A stretch of 64,000 nt of DNA from Crossiella sp. CA-258035 (GTDB lineage: Bacteria > Actinomycetota > Actinomycetes > Mycobacteriales > Pseudonocardiaceae): contig NZ_CP116413.1 in the NCBI RefSeq assembly GCF_030064675.1, positions 3,690,001 to 3,754,000 of the forward strand. The letters are read 5' to 3'. A program made the translations under genes and the position numbers. A model generated the notes under the pieces. That model saw only the letters and a program-made list of their open reading frames with translations, did not search any database and was not told where the DNA came from. Below, piece after piece: positions 1 through 9,362 of the stretch (position 1 is its first letter; every line of letters begins with the position of its first letter).

Positions 1-2
1 CC

Positions 3-1079
3 TTGGCCGCGGCGTGGCGGGCCAAACGCACCGACCTGCTGCAGCACGGTGTGCGTCCGGATCGCACGTCCAGCCTGCCGGTCTCGATCGAGCTGTCCTG
101 GGATCGCCTCAGTCCTGAGGGGAAGACCGCGCTGTCGCTGGCTGCGCTGTTGCCCGATGGCTGGCCCCGCGGCCGCTCCACCCTGTACCTGCCGGACACG
201 TTGGCTGCGGGTGTGCTCGAACTCAGCGGCCAGGCGCTGCTGCACGATGACGAGCACCGTCAACGCTGCCTGACGCCACTCCGTCAGCACATCCTCACCC
301 ACCACCCGCCTGCCCCTGCACAACTGCGACCGCTGGTAGGGCCTGTCCGCGCACTCACCCGGCGCGCCGCCCAAATCGGCAAAGCGGACGGGGCCGCGGC
401 GGCAGCGGACACGGTCCCGGAGTTCACCAACCTCGTCGAGATCCTGCACACAGCCCTGCCCCACCTTCCCGAGGTCTCCGCGGCGGTGCCCGACCTGCTG
501 GTATTCCAGCGATTCACCGGGCTGGGCGACCACCAGCTCGGAGTGCAGGCGCTGTCTCACACCGTCGCACCGCCTATCCGCGGGGCGCTCCTCCGTGCCC
601 TCGCCTTGCTGTACTTCCGCCGCGGGGACAACGGCACGTCTCGGGAGCTATTCGACCAGGCATTGCCGCTGTTCCGGAGGGTCGGGGATGTGCTGGGTGA
701 AGCCCACTGCCTGCTCAACCTCGGCAACGTTGAGTTTTGCGAGTTCGACAGCGAGCGGGCGCGGGAGTTGTTCAACCAGGCGTTGCCGCTGTACCGGCGG
801 ATCGCGGATGTGCTGGGTGAGGCCAATTGCCTGCGCCGCCTCGGCGAAGTCGAGTTTCGCGAGTCTGACAACGAGCGGGCGCGGGAGCTGTTCGACCAAG
901 CTTTGCCGCTATACCAGCGAATTCAGGACCGGTACTCGCAAGCCGTCACCCACGCGCATCTGGTCCGAGTCCTGGACGGGGCCAGCCACATCGAGCACCG
1001 CAACGCGATGGAACGACTCGCTACAGAGCTGAACCTGCCGGGTTTCCACGAGAGACTTCGGCGCCTGGCTGGTCTCTGA
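3..1079 (+). CDS. NB-ARC/winged-helix TPR protein, C-terminal part (5' end outside window)
   Basis: The reading frame is open from the first bases, so this is the end of a longer protein. Residues about 20-100 (motif SIELSWDRLSPEGKTAL and then a small hydrophobic domain) look like the winged helix that follows the NB-ARC ATPase in AfsR/SARP-like and STAND proteins. Residues about 195-335 are tetratricopeptide repeats of 40 residues with the signature ARELFDQALPLYRR...DVLGEA. STAND proteins use such repeats as sensor or scaffold surfaces. The NTPase part is not visible, so the exact subfamily (regulator or defence-type STAND) is open. It has no obvious link to the sugar genes downstream. Confidence 0.7.
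   Translation: MAAAWRAKRTDLLQHGVRPDRTSSLPVSIELSWDRLSPEGKTALSLAALLPDGWPRGRSTLYLPDTLAAGVLELSGQALLHDDEHRQRCLTPLRQHILTHHPPAPAQLRPLVGPVRALTRRAAQIGKADGAAAAADTVPEFTNLVEILHTALPHLPEVSAAVPDLLVFQRFTGLGDHQLGVQALSHTVAPPIRGALLRALALLYFRRGDNGTSRELFDQALPLFRRVGDVLGEAHCLLNLGNVEFCEFDSERARELFNQALPLYRRIADVLGEANCLRRLGEVEFRESDNERARELFDQALPLYQRIQDRYSQAVTHAHLVRVLDGASHIEHRNAMERLATELNLPGFHERLRRLAGL
642..920 (+). repeat. Tandem 120-bp repeat encoding TPR units
   Basis: Units start at 642, 762 and 882 (the last one partial), each beginning CGGGAGYTRTTCRACCA. The conservation is at nucleotide level and extends over most of the 120 bp, which points to recent duplication rather than old TPR divergence. Period 120 bp equals 40 residues, so gain or loss of units keeps the frame. 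Confidence 0.75.
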
Positions 1080-1114
1080 CAGGTCTCGCCCACCACCTAT
1101 CGCTGAAGCTCGGC

Positions 1115-1633
1115 ATGACAGCTCCCATGCTCTGGGTGCGACTGCGCACACGGTGTGCAGGAGCGCAGATTCGGGGCGGTGGGTCAGCCTCGGCGGCCTG
1201 GCCGACCCCGAACTACCTCGCCGGGGCGGATCGGTTCGACGAGGAGATCAGGGTGGGTGAGGAGTCTGTCGGGCTGTACCGGACGTTGTCGGCGGACGAT
1301 CTCGTGCACCGCACCGCCGCTGTACTGATCCACCTGGGCCAGGCCATCGCCATGAAGGCGGAGACGAATCCCAAGTCGGCTGACTACGCGACGCAGGCGT
1401 TGGACATCATTCGCCCGCTCGCGGCGCGTAACGACAAGTACAAGCCGCAGCTGAGTGAGTGGATTCTGTACCCCGCCATCGACTTCCTGGTGAGCACCGG
1501 CCAGAAGCCCAGGGCGATCCAGCTCGCACAGGAGGCGGTCGACATCTTCACCGCGCTGAACCAGTCCGATCCCCACACCTACGGTCCGAGGTTGGCCTTG
1601 GCGAAGCAACGGCTGGCGCAACTCCAGCAGTAG
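1115..1633 (+). CDS. TPR-fold protein, probably a remnant
   Basis: 172 residues. From about residue 35 the protein has TPR-like helices (EEIRVGEESVGLYRTLSADD..., later AIQLAQEAVDIFTALNQSDP), typical of the C-terminal part of large actinobacterial TPR proteins. The first 35 residues are low-complexity and unlike TPR, and there is no convincing ribosome binding site before the ATG. It follows the larger TPR gene on the same strand. It may therefore be the broken-off tail of a TPR gene rather than an intact gene. No function can be assigned. The 228 bp that follow, up to the histidine kinase end, show no recognisable gene. Confidence 0.4.
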   Translation: MTAPMLWVRLRTRCAGAQIRGGGSASAAWPTPNYLAGADRFDEEIRVGEESVGLYRTLSADDLVHRTAAVLIHLGQAIAMKAETNPKSADYATQALDIIRPLAARNDKYKPQLSEWILYPAIDFLVSTGQKPRAIQLAQEAVDIFTALNQSDPHTYGPRLALAKQRLAQLQQ

Positions 1634-1861
1634 CGCTGCCGACACGGAGGCGAGCCGGACGGCGATCTCGCCGCCCTGGCTCACCTCCTGGGGCGGGCTG
1701 CATGCGGTCGAGGGTCACCCGCACGGCGAGTAGCTCGGCCAGAAGTTCCAGTCCGAAGTGGACACTGAACGGAGGCTGCGCCCGCGCGGTGCTGCCCACC
1801 GTGCCCAGATCGCCTCGTCGACGAGCGGACCGGGCTGCAGGACCTGGGCTGAGCAGCCTGC

Positions 1862-3184
1862 TCAGGACGTGGTGACGCGCCCGGCTGCCCGTAGCCGGAG
1901 GCACACCGCGAGGCCGCCTCCGGGGGCTGGGGCCAGCGACACGCTGCCCGCGTCATCGGCCACCAGTTGGCGGACGATGGCCAGGCCGAGGCCGGAGCCG
2001 CCGCGGCCGGTGTGGCCCTGGCCGCGCCAGAACCGGTCGAAGGCGCGCTGTCGTTCCTGTTCGGACAGTCCCGGTCCCTGGTCGAGGATCTCGATGGTGA
2101 CCCGGTCGTCCTGGGCACTGGCGCGCAGGGTGATCACACCCTCGGGTGGGGAGACCTCGACGGCGTTGGACAGCACGTTGTCCAGCACCTGTTCCAGGTG
2201 GCCGGGGCTGGACAGCACGTGCAGGTCCTCCTTCGGCAGTTCGGCGGACAGGCGCACCCGTCGTTCGGCCGCCACCGGGGACCACAGTTCGAGCCGGTCG
2301 GCCACGACCTCGGCCAGTGCCACGGGTTCGGGGGTGGTGACCGTGCCCTCGGCCCGGGCCAGCGCGAGCAGACCGTTGACCAGCCTGCTCATCCGCACCA
2401 CCTCGGCGGTGGCGGTGTCCACGTCCTCGCGGGTGAGCTCGTCGGTGACCTCCTCGCCGATGTTGTCCAGGGACAGCCGCAGCGCGGTCAGTGGGGTGCG
2501 GAGCTGGTGGGAGGCGTCGGCGACGAAGGCGCGCTGGGCGTCGACCAGGGTGCCCAGGCGCTGGGCGCCGGAGTTGAGGGTGCGGGCCAGGGCGCGGGTT
2601 TCCGGTGGACCCGTCTCGGTGGAGCGGGCGGTGAGGTCGCCGTCGCTGAAGCGGGCGGCCATCGCGGTCAGCTCGCGCAGCGGGCGGGTCAGCCTGCGGG
2701 CGAAGAGCACCCCGGCCGCGGCGGCCACGATCAGCACGCCGATGGCGAGTGCGGCGCGGAAACCCCAGATCTGCCACAGCCGCCGGTTGAGGGGCTCCTC
2801 CGGGTAGCTGAAGCGCACCGCGCCCGCGACCGTCCCATCTGGACGGTGGGCTGGGACGGTGAGGACCAGGGCGTCGGCGTCGAGCACGGGGGAGTGGGTC
2901 CAGCGGGTGGTGCCGGCGCCGCGGGCTTCCGGCGAGTCGGCGGGCAGCAGTTCGATCCGGCCGGGGGTCTGCTGCTGGTAGGCGCGCACCAGTCGGTCCA
3001 GTGCCTGCCGGGAGGGTTCGTCCGAGCTGGCCATCAGCAGGGCCACGGTGTCGGCCTCGCGGCGGACGGACAGCTCCAGGTCGCCCTCCAACTGGTCGGT
3101 CAGGGTGAAGGCGACCGGGACGGTGAAGGCGGCGAGGGCCACCGCGACCAGCAGCACGTAGCTGGCCACCAGCTGGCGGATCAT
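1862..3184 (-). CDS. Two-component sensor histidine kinase
   Basis: 440 residues, membrane sensor that autophosphorylates and passes phosphate to the neighbouring response regulator. Two membrane segments (about 5-27 and 140-162) flank an extracytoplasmic sensor of about 110 residues, followed by HAMP. The DHp helix holds the phospho-accepting His226 in ASHQLRTPL. The ATPase has the N box (NVLSN, about 336-340), G1 (DQGPGL, 368-373) and G2 (GSGLGLAI, 396-403). The start is the ATG at 3184, which overlaps the TGA of the regulator (ATGA); the open frame upstream of it is only the regulator read out of frame. The signal sensed is unknown. Confidence 0.92.
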   Translation of the reverse strand: MIRQLVASYVLLVAVALAAFTVPVAFTLTDQLEGDLELSVRREADTVALLMASSDEPSRQALDRLVRAYQQQTPGRIELLPADSPEARGAGTTRWTHSPVLDADALVLTVPAHRPDGTVAGAVRFSYPEEPLNRRLWQIWGFRAALAIGVLIVAAAAGVLFARRLTRPLRELTAMAARFSDGDLTARSTETGPPETRALARTLNSGAQRLGTLVDAQRAFVADASHQLRTPLTALRLSLDNIGEEVTDELTREDVDTATAEVVRMSRLVNGLLALARAEGTVTTPEPVALAEVVADRLELWSPVAAERRVRLSAELPKEDLHVLSSPGHLEQVLDNVLSNAVEVSPPEGVITLRASAQDDRVTIEILDQGPGLSEQERQRAFDRFWRGQGHTGRGGSGLGLAIVRQLVADDAGSVSLAPAPGGGLAVCLRLRAAGRVTTS

Positions 3185-3846
3185 GGGGTGACCACCAGCC
3201 GGAAGCCGACGCCGCGCACGGTCTCGATGGTGAAGGCGCCGGGGAACTTCCGGCGCAGCGAGCCGATGTGCACGTCCAGGGTCTTGGTGGGGCCGAACCA
3301 GTTGGCGTCCCACACCGCTTCCATGATCTGTTCCCTGGTGAACACCGCGCCCGGCTCCTCGGTGAGGAAGGCCAGCAGGTCGAACTCCTTGGGCGTCAGC
3401 AGCACCTCGGCTTCGTCCATGAAGGACCGTCGGCCGCGGCGGTCGAGGCTGAGCCGCCCGTAGCGGTCCGGGTGCGCCGCTGCCGGTTGCTCGGCGGGAC
3501 GGACCCGGCGCAGCACGGCGCGCATCCGGGCGATCACCTCGCGCACGCCGAAGGGTTTGGTGACGTAGTCGTCCGCGCCGATCTCCAGGCCGACCACCCG
3601 GTCCACCTCGTCGCTGCGCGCGCTGATCACGATGATCGGCACGTCGCCGCGGGCCCGCAGCTCCCGGCAGACGTCCAGCCCGTCGGTGTCCGGCAGGCCG
3701 AGGTCGAGCAGCACCAGCTCCGCCTCGGCCGCGGCCAGCGCGGCCGCGCCGGTGCGCACCCAGTCGACCTCGAAGCCGTAGCGGCGCAGGCCGCGGCGCA
3801 GCGACTCGGCGATCGGTTCGTCGTCCTCAACCAGCAGCACTCGCAC
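3181..3846 (-). CDS. OmpR/PhoB-family response regulator
   Basis: 221 residues from a GTG start. The receiver domain has the acidic pair Asp8-Asp9, the phosphorylation site Asp48 (VLLDLGLPD), Ser75 and Lys97 (VTKPF). The C-terminal winged helix (motif TPKEFDLLAFLTEEPG... and HIGSLRRKF) is the DNA-binding OmpR type. The GTG at 3846 is chosen because it begins the canonical receiver sequence RVLLVEDDEP; the longer frame upstream has no family resemblance. It is the first gene of the pair and translationally coupled to the kinase. It lies divergent from the GH127 gene, so control of that gene is possible but not shown. Confidence 0.92.
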   Translation of the reverse strand: MRVLLVEDDEPIAESLRRGLRRYGFEVDWVRTGAAALAAAEAELVLLDLGLPDTDGLDVCRELRARGDVPIIVISARSDEVDRVVGLEIGADDYVTKPFGVREVIARMRAVLRRVRPAEQPAAAHPDRYGRLSLDRRGRRSFMDEAEVLLTPKEFDLLAFLTEEPGAVFTREQIMEAVWDANWFGPTKTLDVHIGSLRRKFPGAFTIETVRGVGFRLVVTP

Positions 3847-3908
3847 GCGCGCATCGTCGCACGCCGGGCGCGTGAACGCGGGCCGGCTCTCGGCGTGGCA
3901 GGGCCGGA

Positions 3909-3938
3909 ATTCGACGGGAATTCGACCACGCATTCGAC
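3909..3938. promoter_or_regulatory. Triple ATTCGAC repeat upstream of the GH127 gene
   Basis: ATTCGAC occurs at 3909-3915, 3920-3926 and 3932-3938, spaced 11 and 12 bp, about one helical turn. The core TTCGA is shared with the ATTCGATTCGAAT operators near 38432, 48748 and 56494. Probably a binding site for a LacI-family regulator of the pectin/arabinan genes (inference). Confidence 0.5.
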
Positions 3939-4005
3939 ATTCATTGTCCGCGATATGTGGTTTCCCTTAATCTCCAATGCATTCCCCCTTTGAGTGGAGT
4001 GGCTC

Positions 4006-6663
4006 ATGAGTCCCGTTGACCGCCGGTCATTCCTGCGTGCCTCCGCACTGGCCGCCGCGAGCCCGGTGCTGCTGCCCCCGGCCGCGGCCGCCGCGCCCGC
4101 GCTGCCTGTCGCGTGGCGGGTGCGGCCGTTCGCGCTCAAGGACGTCGCGCTGGGGGAGGGGATCTTCGCGGCCAAGCGGCGACTGGTGCTGGACTACGGC
4201 CGTGGCTACGACCTCGATCGGCTGCTCCAGGTCTTCCGCGCCAACGCCGGGCTGGACACCCGTGGCGCGGTGGCCCCGGCGGTTGGGAGGGCCTGGACGG
4301 GGAGGCCAACGGCAACCTGCGCGGGCACTACACCGGGCACTTCCTCAGCATGCTCAGCCAGGCCTACGGCAGCACCGGAGAGGCGGTCTACGCGGCGAAG
4401 ATCGCCGAGGTGCTCGGCGCGCTGACCGAGGTTCGCGCGACGCTGCGGCGGGATCCGGCGGTGCTCAGCGTGCCGGGCCGGTTCGGCCGGGCCATGGAGA
4501 ACGTCCGCGGTTCGCACCAGTACCTAGAGCTCCCGGCCACCGTGCTCGGCGGCGCGGCCGCGATCACGCTCTCGGCCTGGGTGCGGCTGACCCATGAGTC
4601 CAACTGGGCCAGGGTCTTCGACTTCGGCAACGGCACCGACCGCTACCTCTACCTGGCCGCGCGCAACGCCGACGGGGTGCCGCGCTTCGCCATCACCTCC
4701 AGCGGCGCGGGTGGCGAGCAGGCGGTCAACGGCACCGCGCCACTGCCGTTGAACCAGTGGAGCCACCTGGCCGTCACCGTCGACGGCGGCACGGCGACCT
4801 TGTACGTCAACGGGATCGCGGTGGGCCGGAACACCGGCCTGACCCTCAACCCCGCGGTGCTCGGTCCGCTGCGGAACAACTGGCTCGGCCGGTCGCAGTA
4901 CCCGGATCCGGTGCTGGCGGCCGCTTTCGACGAGGTCAACATCTACTCGCGGGCGCTCACCGCGGCCGAGATCGGGCGCCTGCACCAGGTCCGGGCCGAG
5001 CCACCCCGGGTTCCTCGCCGCCTACCCGGAAACGCAGTTCATCACGCTGGAGTCGATGACCCGGGGCGACTACTCCGTGGTGTGGGCGCCCTACTACACC
5101 GCGCACAAGATCATGCAAGGTCTGCTCGACGCGCACCGGGAGACCGGCGACCGCCGCGCGCTGGACCTGGCCGAGGGCATGGCGGACTGGATGCACTCCC
5201 GGCTGTCCAAGCTGCCGGCCAGCACCCTGCAGCGGATGTGGGGCATCTTCTCCAGTGGTGAGTTCGGCGGCCTGGTGGAGTCGATCGTCGACCTGCACGC
5301 GATCACCGGCCGGGCCGAGCACCTGGCGCTGGCCAAGCTGTTCGACCTGAACCGCCTGATCGACTCCTGCGCGGCGGGCACCGACATCCTGGACGGGCTG
5401 CACGCCAACCAGCACATCCCGATCCTCACCGGGCTGCTCCGGCTCCACGACAGCACCGGGGAAGCGCGCTACCTGGCCGCGGCGAAGAACTTCTGGGGCA
5501 TGGTGGTGCCGACGCGGCTGTACAGCATCGGTGGCACCAGCACCGCGGAGTTCTGGCGCGTGCCCGGCGTGATCGCGGGCACGCTCAGCGGCAGCACCGC
5601 CGAGACCTGCTGCGCCTACAACCTGCTCAAGCTCAGCCGGATGCTGTTCTGCCACCAGCAGGATCCACGTTATATGGACTACTACGAGCGAGCGCTCTAC
5701 AACCAGGTGCTCGGGTCCAAACAGGACAGAGCGGATGCAGAAAAACCGTTGGTGACCTACTTCATCGGCCTGCTGCCCGGCCAGGTCCGCGACTACACGC
5801 CGAAGGCGGGCACCACCTGCTGCGAGGGCACCGGGCTGGAAAGCGCCACCAAGTACCAGGACACGGTGTACCTCGCCAACCCCGGGAACACCGTCCTGTA
5901 CGTCAACCTCTACAGCGCGTCCACGCTCACCTGGGCGGCCAAGGGCATCACCGTCACCCAGCGCACCGGCTACCCGGCCGAGCAGGGCTCGACGCTCACC
6001 ATCAGCGGCAGCGGAAAGTTCGACCTGTGGTTGCGGGTGCCAGCGTGGGCCACGGACGGGTTCCGGGTCACGGTCAACAACCGGGCGGTGCGGCAGAACC
6101 CGGTGCCCGGCACGTACTTCTCGGTGTCCCGGTCCTGGACCCACGGCGACACCGTCCGGGTGGAGATCCCGTTCCGGCTGCGGGTCGAGCGGGCACTGGA
6201 CGACCCCGCGGTGCAGACCCTGTTCTACGGACCGGTCAACCTGGTGGCCAGGGACGCGCGGCAGAGCTGGCTGCGGTTCGGGCTCTACCGCAACTGCGGC
6301 CTCTCCGGCGACCTGCTGCCCAGCCTCACCCCGGTGGCGGGCAAGGCGCTGCACTTCCGGCTGGACGGGGTGGAGCTCGCGCCGTTCTTCGAGGGCACCG
6401 AGGATCCGGCGCACGTGTACTTCCGGCGGGCCGAACCGGAGGTCGTCTTCGGCGGCACCGGCTCCGGCATCGCCAACCCGGTCCGGCCCGACGGCCGCAC
6501 GCTGCTGGACGAGGTCTGGGCGGCCGCGCCTTTCGCGGACAAGGGAAAGCTGGTCCAGCACGTGCGCGCCACCGCGGAGAGCTGGCGCGCCGCCAGGCTG
6601 CTCACCGCGGCCGCGGCGAAGAAGGTGGTGGACACGGCCGCGGCGGCCACTTACGCGAGGTAG
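4006..6663 (+). pseudogene. Secreted GH127 beta-L-arabinofuranosidase with LamG insert, two frameshifts
   Basis: Starts at ATG 4006 behind GGAG, with a Tat signal (DRRSFLR, alanine-rich to about residue 30). The GH127 N-terminus runs in this frame to about 4278. One G seems missing in CCCCGG, after which the conserved GGWEGLDGEANGNLRGHYTGHF continues one frame away. A LamG/concanavalin-like domain follows (about 4490-4990). Near 5010 the frame shifts back to HPGFLAAYPETQF and the catalytic barrel runs to 6663. Both cysteine motifs of GH127 are intact: AETCCAYN (about 5600) and TTCCEGTG (about 5815). From memory of homologues, a linker of roughly 35 residues before HPGFLAAY is also missing. 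Either a decaying gene or assembly error; if restored it would remove terminal beta-L-arabinofuranose from plant glycans. Confidence 0.85.
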
Positions 6664-6680
6664 CGCGGCCCTGACCGGGA

Positions 6681-6714
6681 GGGGTGGTGGCCGGCCGCGA
6701 GCGGCCACCACCCC
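6681..6714. terminator. Bidirectional hairpin terminator
   Basis: Perfect 13-bp inverted repeat, GGGGTGGTGGCCG at 6681-6693 and its complement at 6702-6714, with an 8-base loop. It lies between the ends of the convergent GH127 and GH6 genes. Confidence 0.75.
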
Positions 6715-6726
6715 AACCCCCTCTTC

Positions 6727-8100
6727 TCAGGCGGGCACCGCGGGATGGGCGTTGCGGACCAGCATGGTGAACTGCTCGTGGAACCAGTGTCCGGCCAGCG
6801 GGGAGTCCGGCAAGGCCCCGGTCTTGTGGCCGCCCGCGTTCGGCGGGACGAACTCCGGGTCGCACATGGGGTCCGGCTTCTTGCCCTCCGGGTTTTGGAT
6901 GTACTTGCTCGCGCCGTCGGACTCGCCCGGCGGCTTGATCCAGACCAGCGCGTCCAGGTGCGGGTGGCCCTGGGGCTTCGCCTGCGGGGGCTGGCCCAGG
7001 CCGGTGGCGCTGACGTTGCACCACAGGCCGCGGTGCGCTCGTCTGTCTACTTTGGACTCCGCGACATAGGTGTCCAGGTCGGTGCTGGCGCTGGGGCCGC
7101 TCGGGCGGTTCGGGCCGCCCCAGCCGTTGCGGCCGGTGTCCACCAGCATGCCGATGCCCTCGGGCCAGCCCTGGGCGCGGAAGGCGGTGTGCAGGGCCGC
7201 GGTGAAGTCGGCCTCGTCGAAGTTCGGGTTCCACTCGAAGTACTTCGACGAGCGCACCGGCTGGCCCCCGACGGGCAGGCCCGGATCGGGCAGGTGCGGC
7301 TCGGCCAGCGGGGTGTAGTTCGACACGTTGGTCACGAATCCGTCCACACTGGACAGTCCGGCGGCGGTGCCGCGGATGGTGTCGGTGTAGAGCGCCACGG
7401 TGTCGCGCAGGTTGGTGTCCCAGCCGAGCCAGCCGGCGTGCGCGATGTCCAGGTAGTTGTAGACGTTGGGGATCGCGTGCAGCTTGTTCACCGCGTAGCG
7501 GACCGCGTCCACGTAGATGCCGCTGGCCTTGGCCTGCGCGCACTCCGGGTCGGCCTGGTTGGTGGCCAGGTTGGGCAGGCCGTCCGGCTCGATCACCGCG
7601 ACGATCCGGATGCCGGCGTACTTCGGGTTGCGGAAGGTGCGGGCGATGACGTCGATGTACTCGCGCTGGTACCGGGCCAGTCCGGCCGCGGTCAGCGGCA
7701 GCTCGCCGCTGGAGGCCAGCGCGGCGCAGTCCCGGCCGGGCAGGTCGTAGATCACGAACGTGGCGGTGATCGGCTTGCCCGGTTTCTTCTGCGCCAGCGC
7801 GGCGTCCAGGTGGCCCTTGAGGCTGCGACGGTCACCGTTGGGCTTGCCGCCGTAGATGGCCGCGATCCGGTCCAGCCACACCGCGGTCGGATAGGTCTTG
7901 ACGGTGGCCATCTTGGCCCTGAGCGCGGGGTCGGCGGTCCTGGCGATCGAGGAGTCCACCAGTGCCGCGTAGTCCGGGTTGCGGTAGCTGGTGGCGCCCG
8001 CGAACGGGTTGTCGGCATGCGGCGGGGCCGGGCTGGCCTCAGCCGCGACCGGAGCGGTCACGGCCAGGGCCGCGGCCAGTGCCATGGCTAGTTTTCGCAA
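6727..8100 (-). CDS. Secreted GH6 cellulase (no binding module)
   Basis: 457 residues with a Sec signal peptide (MRKLAMALAAALAVTAPVAAEA). GH6 enzymes cleave beta-1,4-glucan with inversion, mostly releasing cellobiose. The hallmarks are YDLPGRDCAAL (the Asp is the usual catalytic acid), VIEPDGLPNL, ARNGWGGPNRP-type loop (DTGRNGWGGPNRP) and WIKPPGESDG with the conserved Asp. No CBM is present, unlike the paralogue at 9363. The start is TTG at 8100 with GGAG about 10 bases upstream; an in-frame ATG at 8085 is an alternative. A CebR-type box stands 37 bp upstream. Confidence 0.93.
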   Translation of the reverse strand: MRKLAMALAAALAVTAPVAAEASPAPPHADNPFAGATSYRNPDYAALVDSSIARTADPALRAKMATVKTYPTAVWLDRIAAIYGGKPNGDRRSLKGHLDAALAQKKPGKPITATFVIYDLPGRDCAALASSGELPLTAAGLARYQREYIDVIARTFRNPKYAGIRIVAVIEPDGLPNLATNQADPECAQAKASGIYVDAVRYAVNKLHAIPNVYNYLDIAHAGWLGWDTNLRDTVALYTDTIRGTAAGLSSVDGFVTNVSNYTPLAEPHLPDPGLPVGGQPVRSSKYFEWNPNFDEADFTAALHTAFRAQGWPEGIGMLVDTGRNGWGGPNRPSGPSASTDLDTYVAESKVDRRAHRGLWCNVSATGLGQPPQAKPQGHPHLDALVWIKPPGESDGASKYIQNPEGKKPDPMCDPEFVPPNAGGHKTGALPDSPLAGHWFHEQFTMLVRNAHPAVPA

Positions 8101-8136
8101 CGGGATGCTCCAGGAGTGGCAGGGGTACGGCTAGTC

Positions 8137-8150
8137 TGGGAGCGCTTCCA
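8137..8150. promoter_or_regulatory. CebR-type operator, one-mismatch variant
   Basis: TGGGAGCGCTTCCA, 13 of 14 bases matching the palindrome TGGGAGCGCTCCCA known as the cellulose-regulator CebR box. It sits between the divergent GH6 and GH5 genes and could repress both. Confidence 0.8.
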
Positions 8151-8245
8151 GTTCCAGCCGACTGTAACGGCGTCTGCCGCCGGATGTGAATGCCGGGTAA
8201 CGAGAATCCGGGGCGGCAGACCCGATCGGACTAGTGAGGTGGACT

Positions 8246-9238
8246 ATGCGATTGAGAAGATTCCTGGTGGGCGGCGTGCTGTTGAGCCTGCTCGCCAGCC
8301 TGTTCCTGGCCGGGTCGGCCCACGCGGCCACCGGCTTCACCGTGCGCGACGGCAGGCTCCACGACGCCAATGGTGTGGAGTTCGTGCTGCGCGGGGTGAA
8401 CCACGCGCACACCTGGTACCCGCAGCGGTTCAGCTCGCTCGCGCACATCTCCGCGCTCGGCGCCAACTCGGCGCGGGTGGTGCTCAGCAGCGGCGACCGC
8501 TGGACCCGCAACGACTCCGCCGACGTGACCAGGGTGGTCGCGGAGTGCAGGCGGCAGAGGCTGGTGTGCGTGCTGGAGGTGCACGACACCACCGGCTACG
8601 GCGAGCAGTCCGGCGCGGTCACCCTGGACCGGGCCGCCGACTACTGGCTCGGCATCCGCGATGCGCTGCGCGGCCAGGAGTCCTTCGTCATCATCAACAT
8701 CGGCAACGAGCCGCACGGCAACAACGGCTACCAGCGCTGGAGCGCGGACACCCGGGGCGCGATCGCCAAGCTGCGCGGGGCAGGGCTGCGGCACACGATC
8801 ATGGTGGACGCGCCGAACTGGGGCCAGGACTGGTCCTTCACCATGCGGGACGGCGCGGGCGCGGTCTTCGCCGCGGACCCGTTGCGCAACACCGTGTTCA
8901 GCGTGCACATGTACGGGGTGTACAACACCGCGGCCAAGGTCTCGGACTACCTGGGCCGGTTCCTGGCCGCCCGGCTGCCGATCGTGGTGGGGGAGTTCGG
9001 CCACTTCCACTCCGACGGCGACCCGGACGAGAACGCGATCCTCGCCTACAGCCAGGCCAACCGGATCGGCTACCTGGGCTGGTCCTGGAGCGGCAACAGC
9101 GCTGACGTGGGCTATCTGGACATGGCCACCGCCTTCGATCCGGCCCAGCTGACCAGTTGGGGACAGCGGATCTTCCACGGTCCCAACGGGATCAGGCAGA
9201 CCGCGAAACGGGCCACGGTGTTCGGCAGAGCGGCCTGA
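8246..9238 (+). CDS. Secreted GH5 glycoside hydrolase, beta-mannanase type
   Basis: 330 residues with a signal peptide (MRLRRFLVGGVLLSLLASLFLAGSAHA). The (beta/alpha)8 GH5 barrel shows LRGVNHAHTWY, the acid/base Glu in NIGNEPHG and the nucleophile Glu in VVGEFGHFH. The sequence style (VLRGVNHAHTWYPQR, GWSWSGN) resembles the bacterial beta-mannanases of subfamily 8, which cut mannan or glucomannan. There is no carbohydrate-binding module. The start is the ATG at 8246 behind GAGGTGG. It shares the intergenic CebR-type box with GH6, so hemicellulose and cellulose cutting would be induced together. Confidence 0.9.
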   Translation: MRLRRFLVGGVLLSLLASLFLAGSAHAATGFTVRDGRLHDANGVEFVLRGVNHAHTWYPQRFSSLAHISALGANSARVVLSSGDRWTRNDSADVTRVVAECRRQRLVCVLEVHDTTGYGEQSGAVTLDRAADYWLGIRDALRGQESFVIINIGNEPHGNNGYQRWSADTRGAIAKLRGAGLRHTIMVDAPNWGQDWSFTMRDGAGAVFAADPLRNTVFSVHMYGVYNTAAKVSDYLGRFLAARLPIVVGEFGHFHSDGDPDENAILAYSQANRIGYLGWSWSGNSADVGYLDMATAFDPAQLTSWGQRIFHGPNGIRQTAKRATVFGRAA

Positions 9239-9302
9239 GTGCCGGGGGAGCCGCCAGGGTGAATGTCTGTACACACGTTGGCACCCGGGTTAGTATCCGA
9301 AA

Positions 9303-9318
9303 CTGGGAGCGCTCCCAG
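9303..9318. promoter_or_regulatory. CebR operator before the CBM2-GH6 gene
   Basis: Perfect palindrome CTGGGAGCGCTCCCAG, 45 bp before the ATG at 9363. Confidence 0.92.
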
Positions 9319-9362
9319 AAATCGCCCCCTGTGATCGCTCAGCGACGAGCGGAGGAACCGCA

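Noticed and set aside
1548-1904. Small - strand frame next to the histidine kinase end
   Set aside because: No RBS or family sequence; overlaps the TPR remnant and the kinase end.
4957-6711. 584-codon open frame on the - strand opposite GH127
   Set aside because: Low-complexity composition and no start signal; the opposite strand carries clear GH127 motifs.
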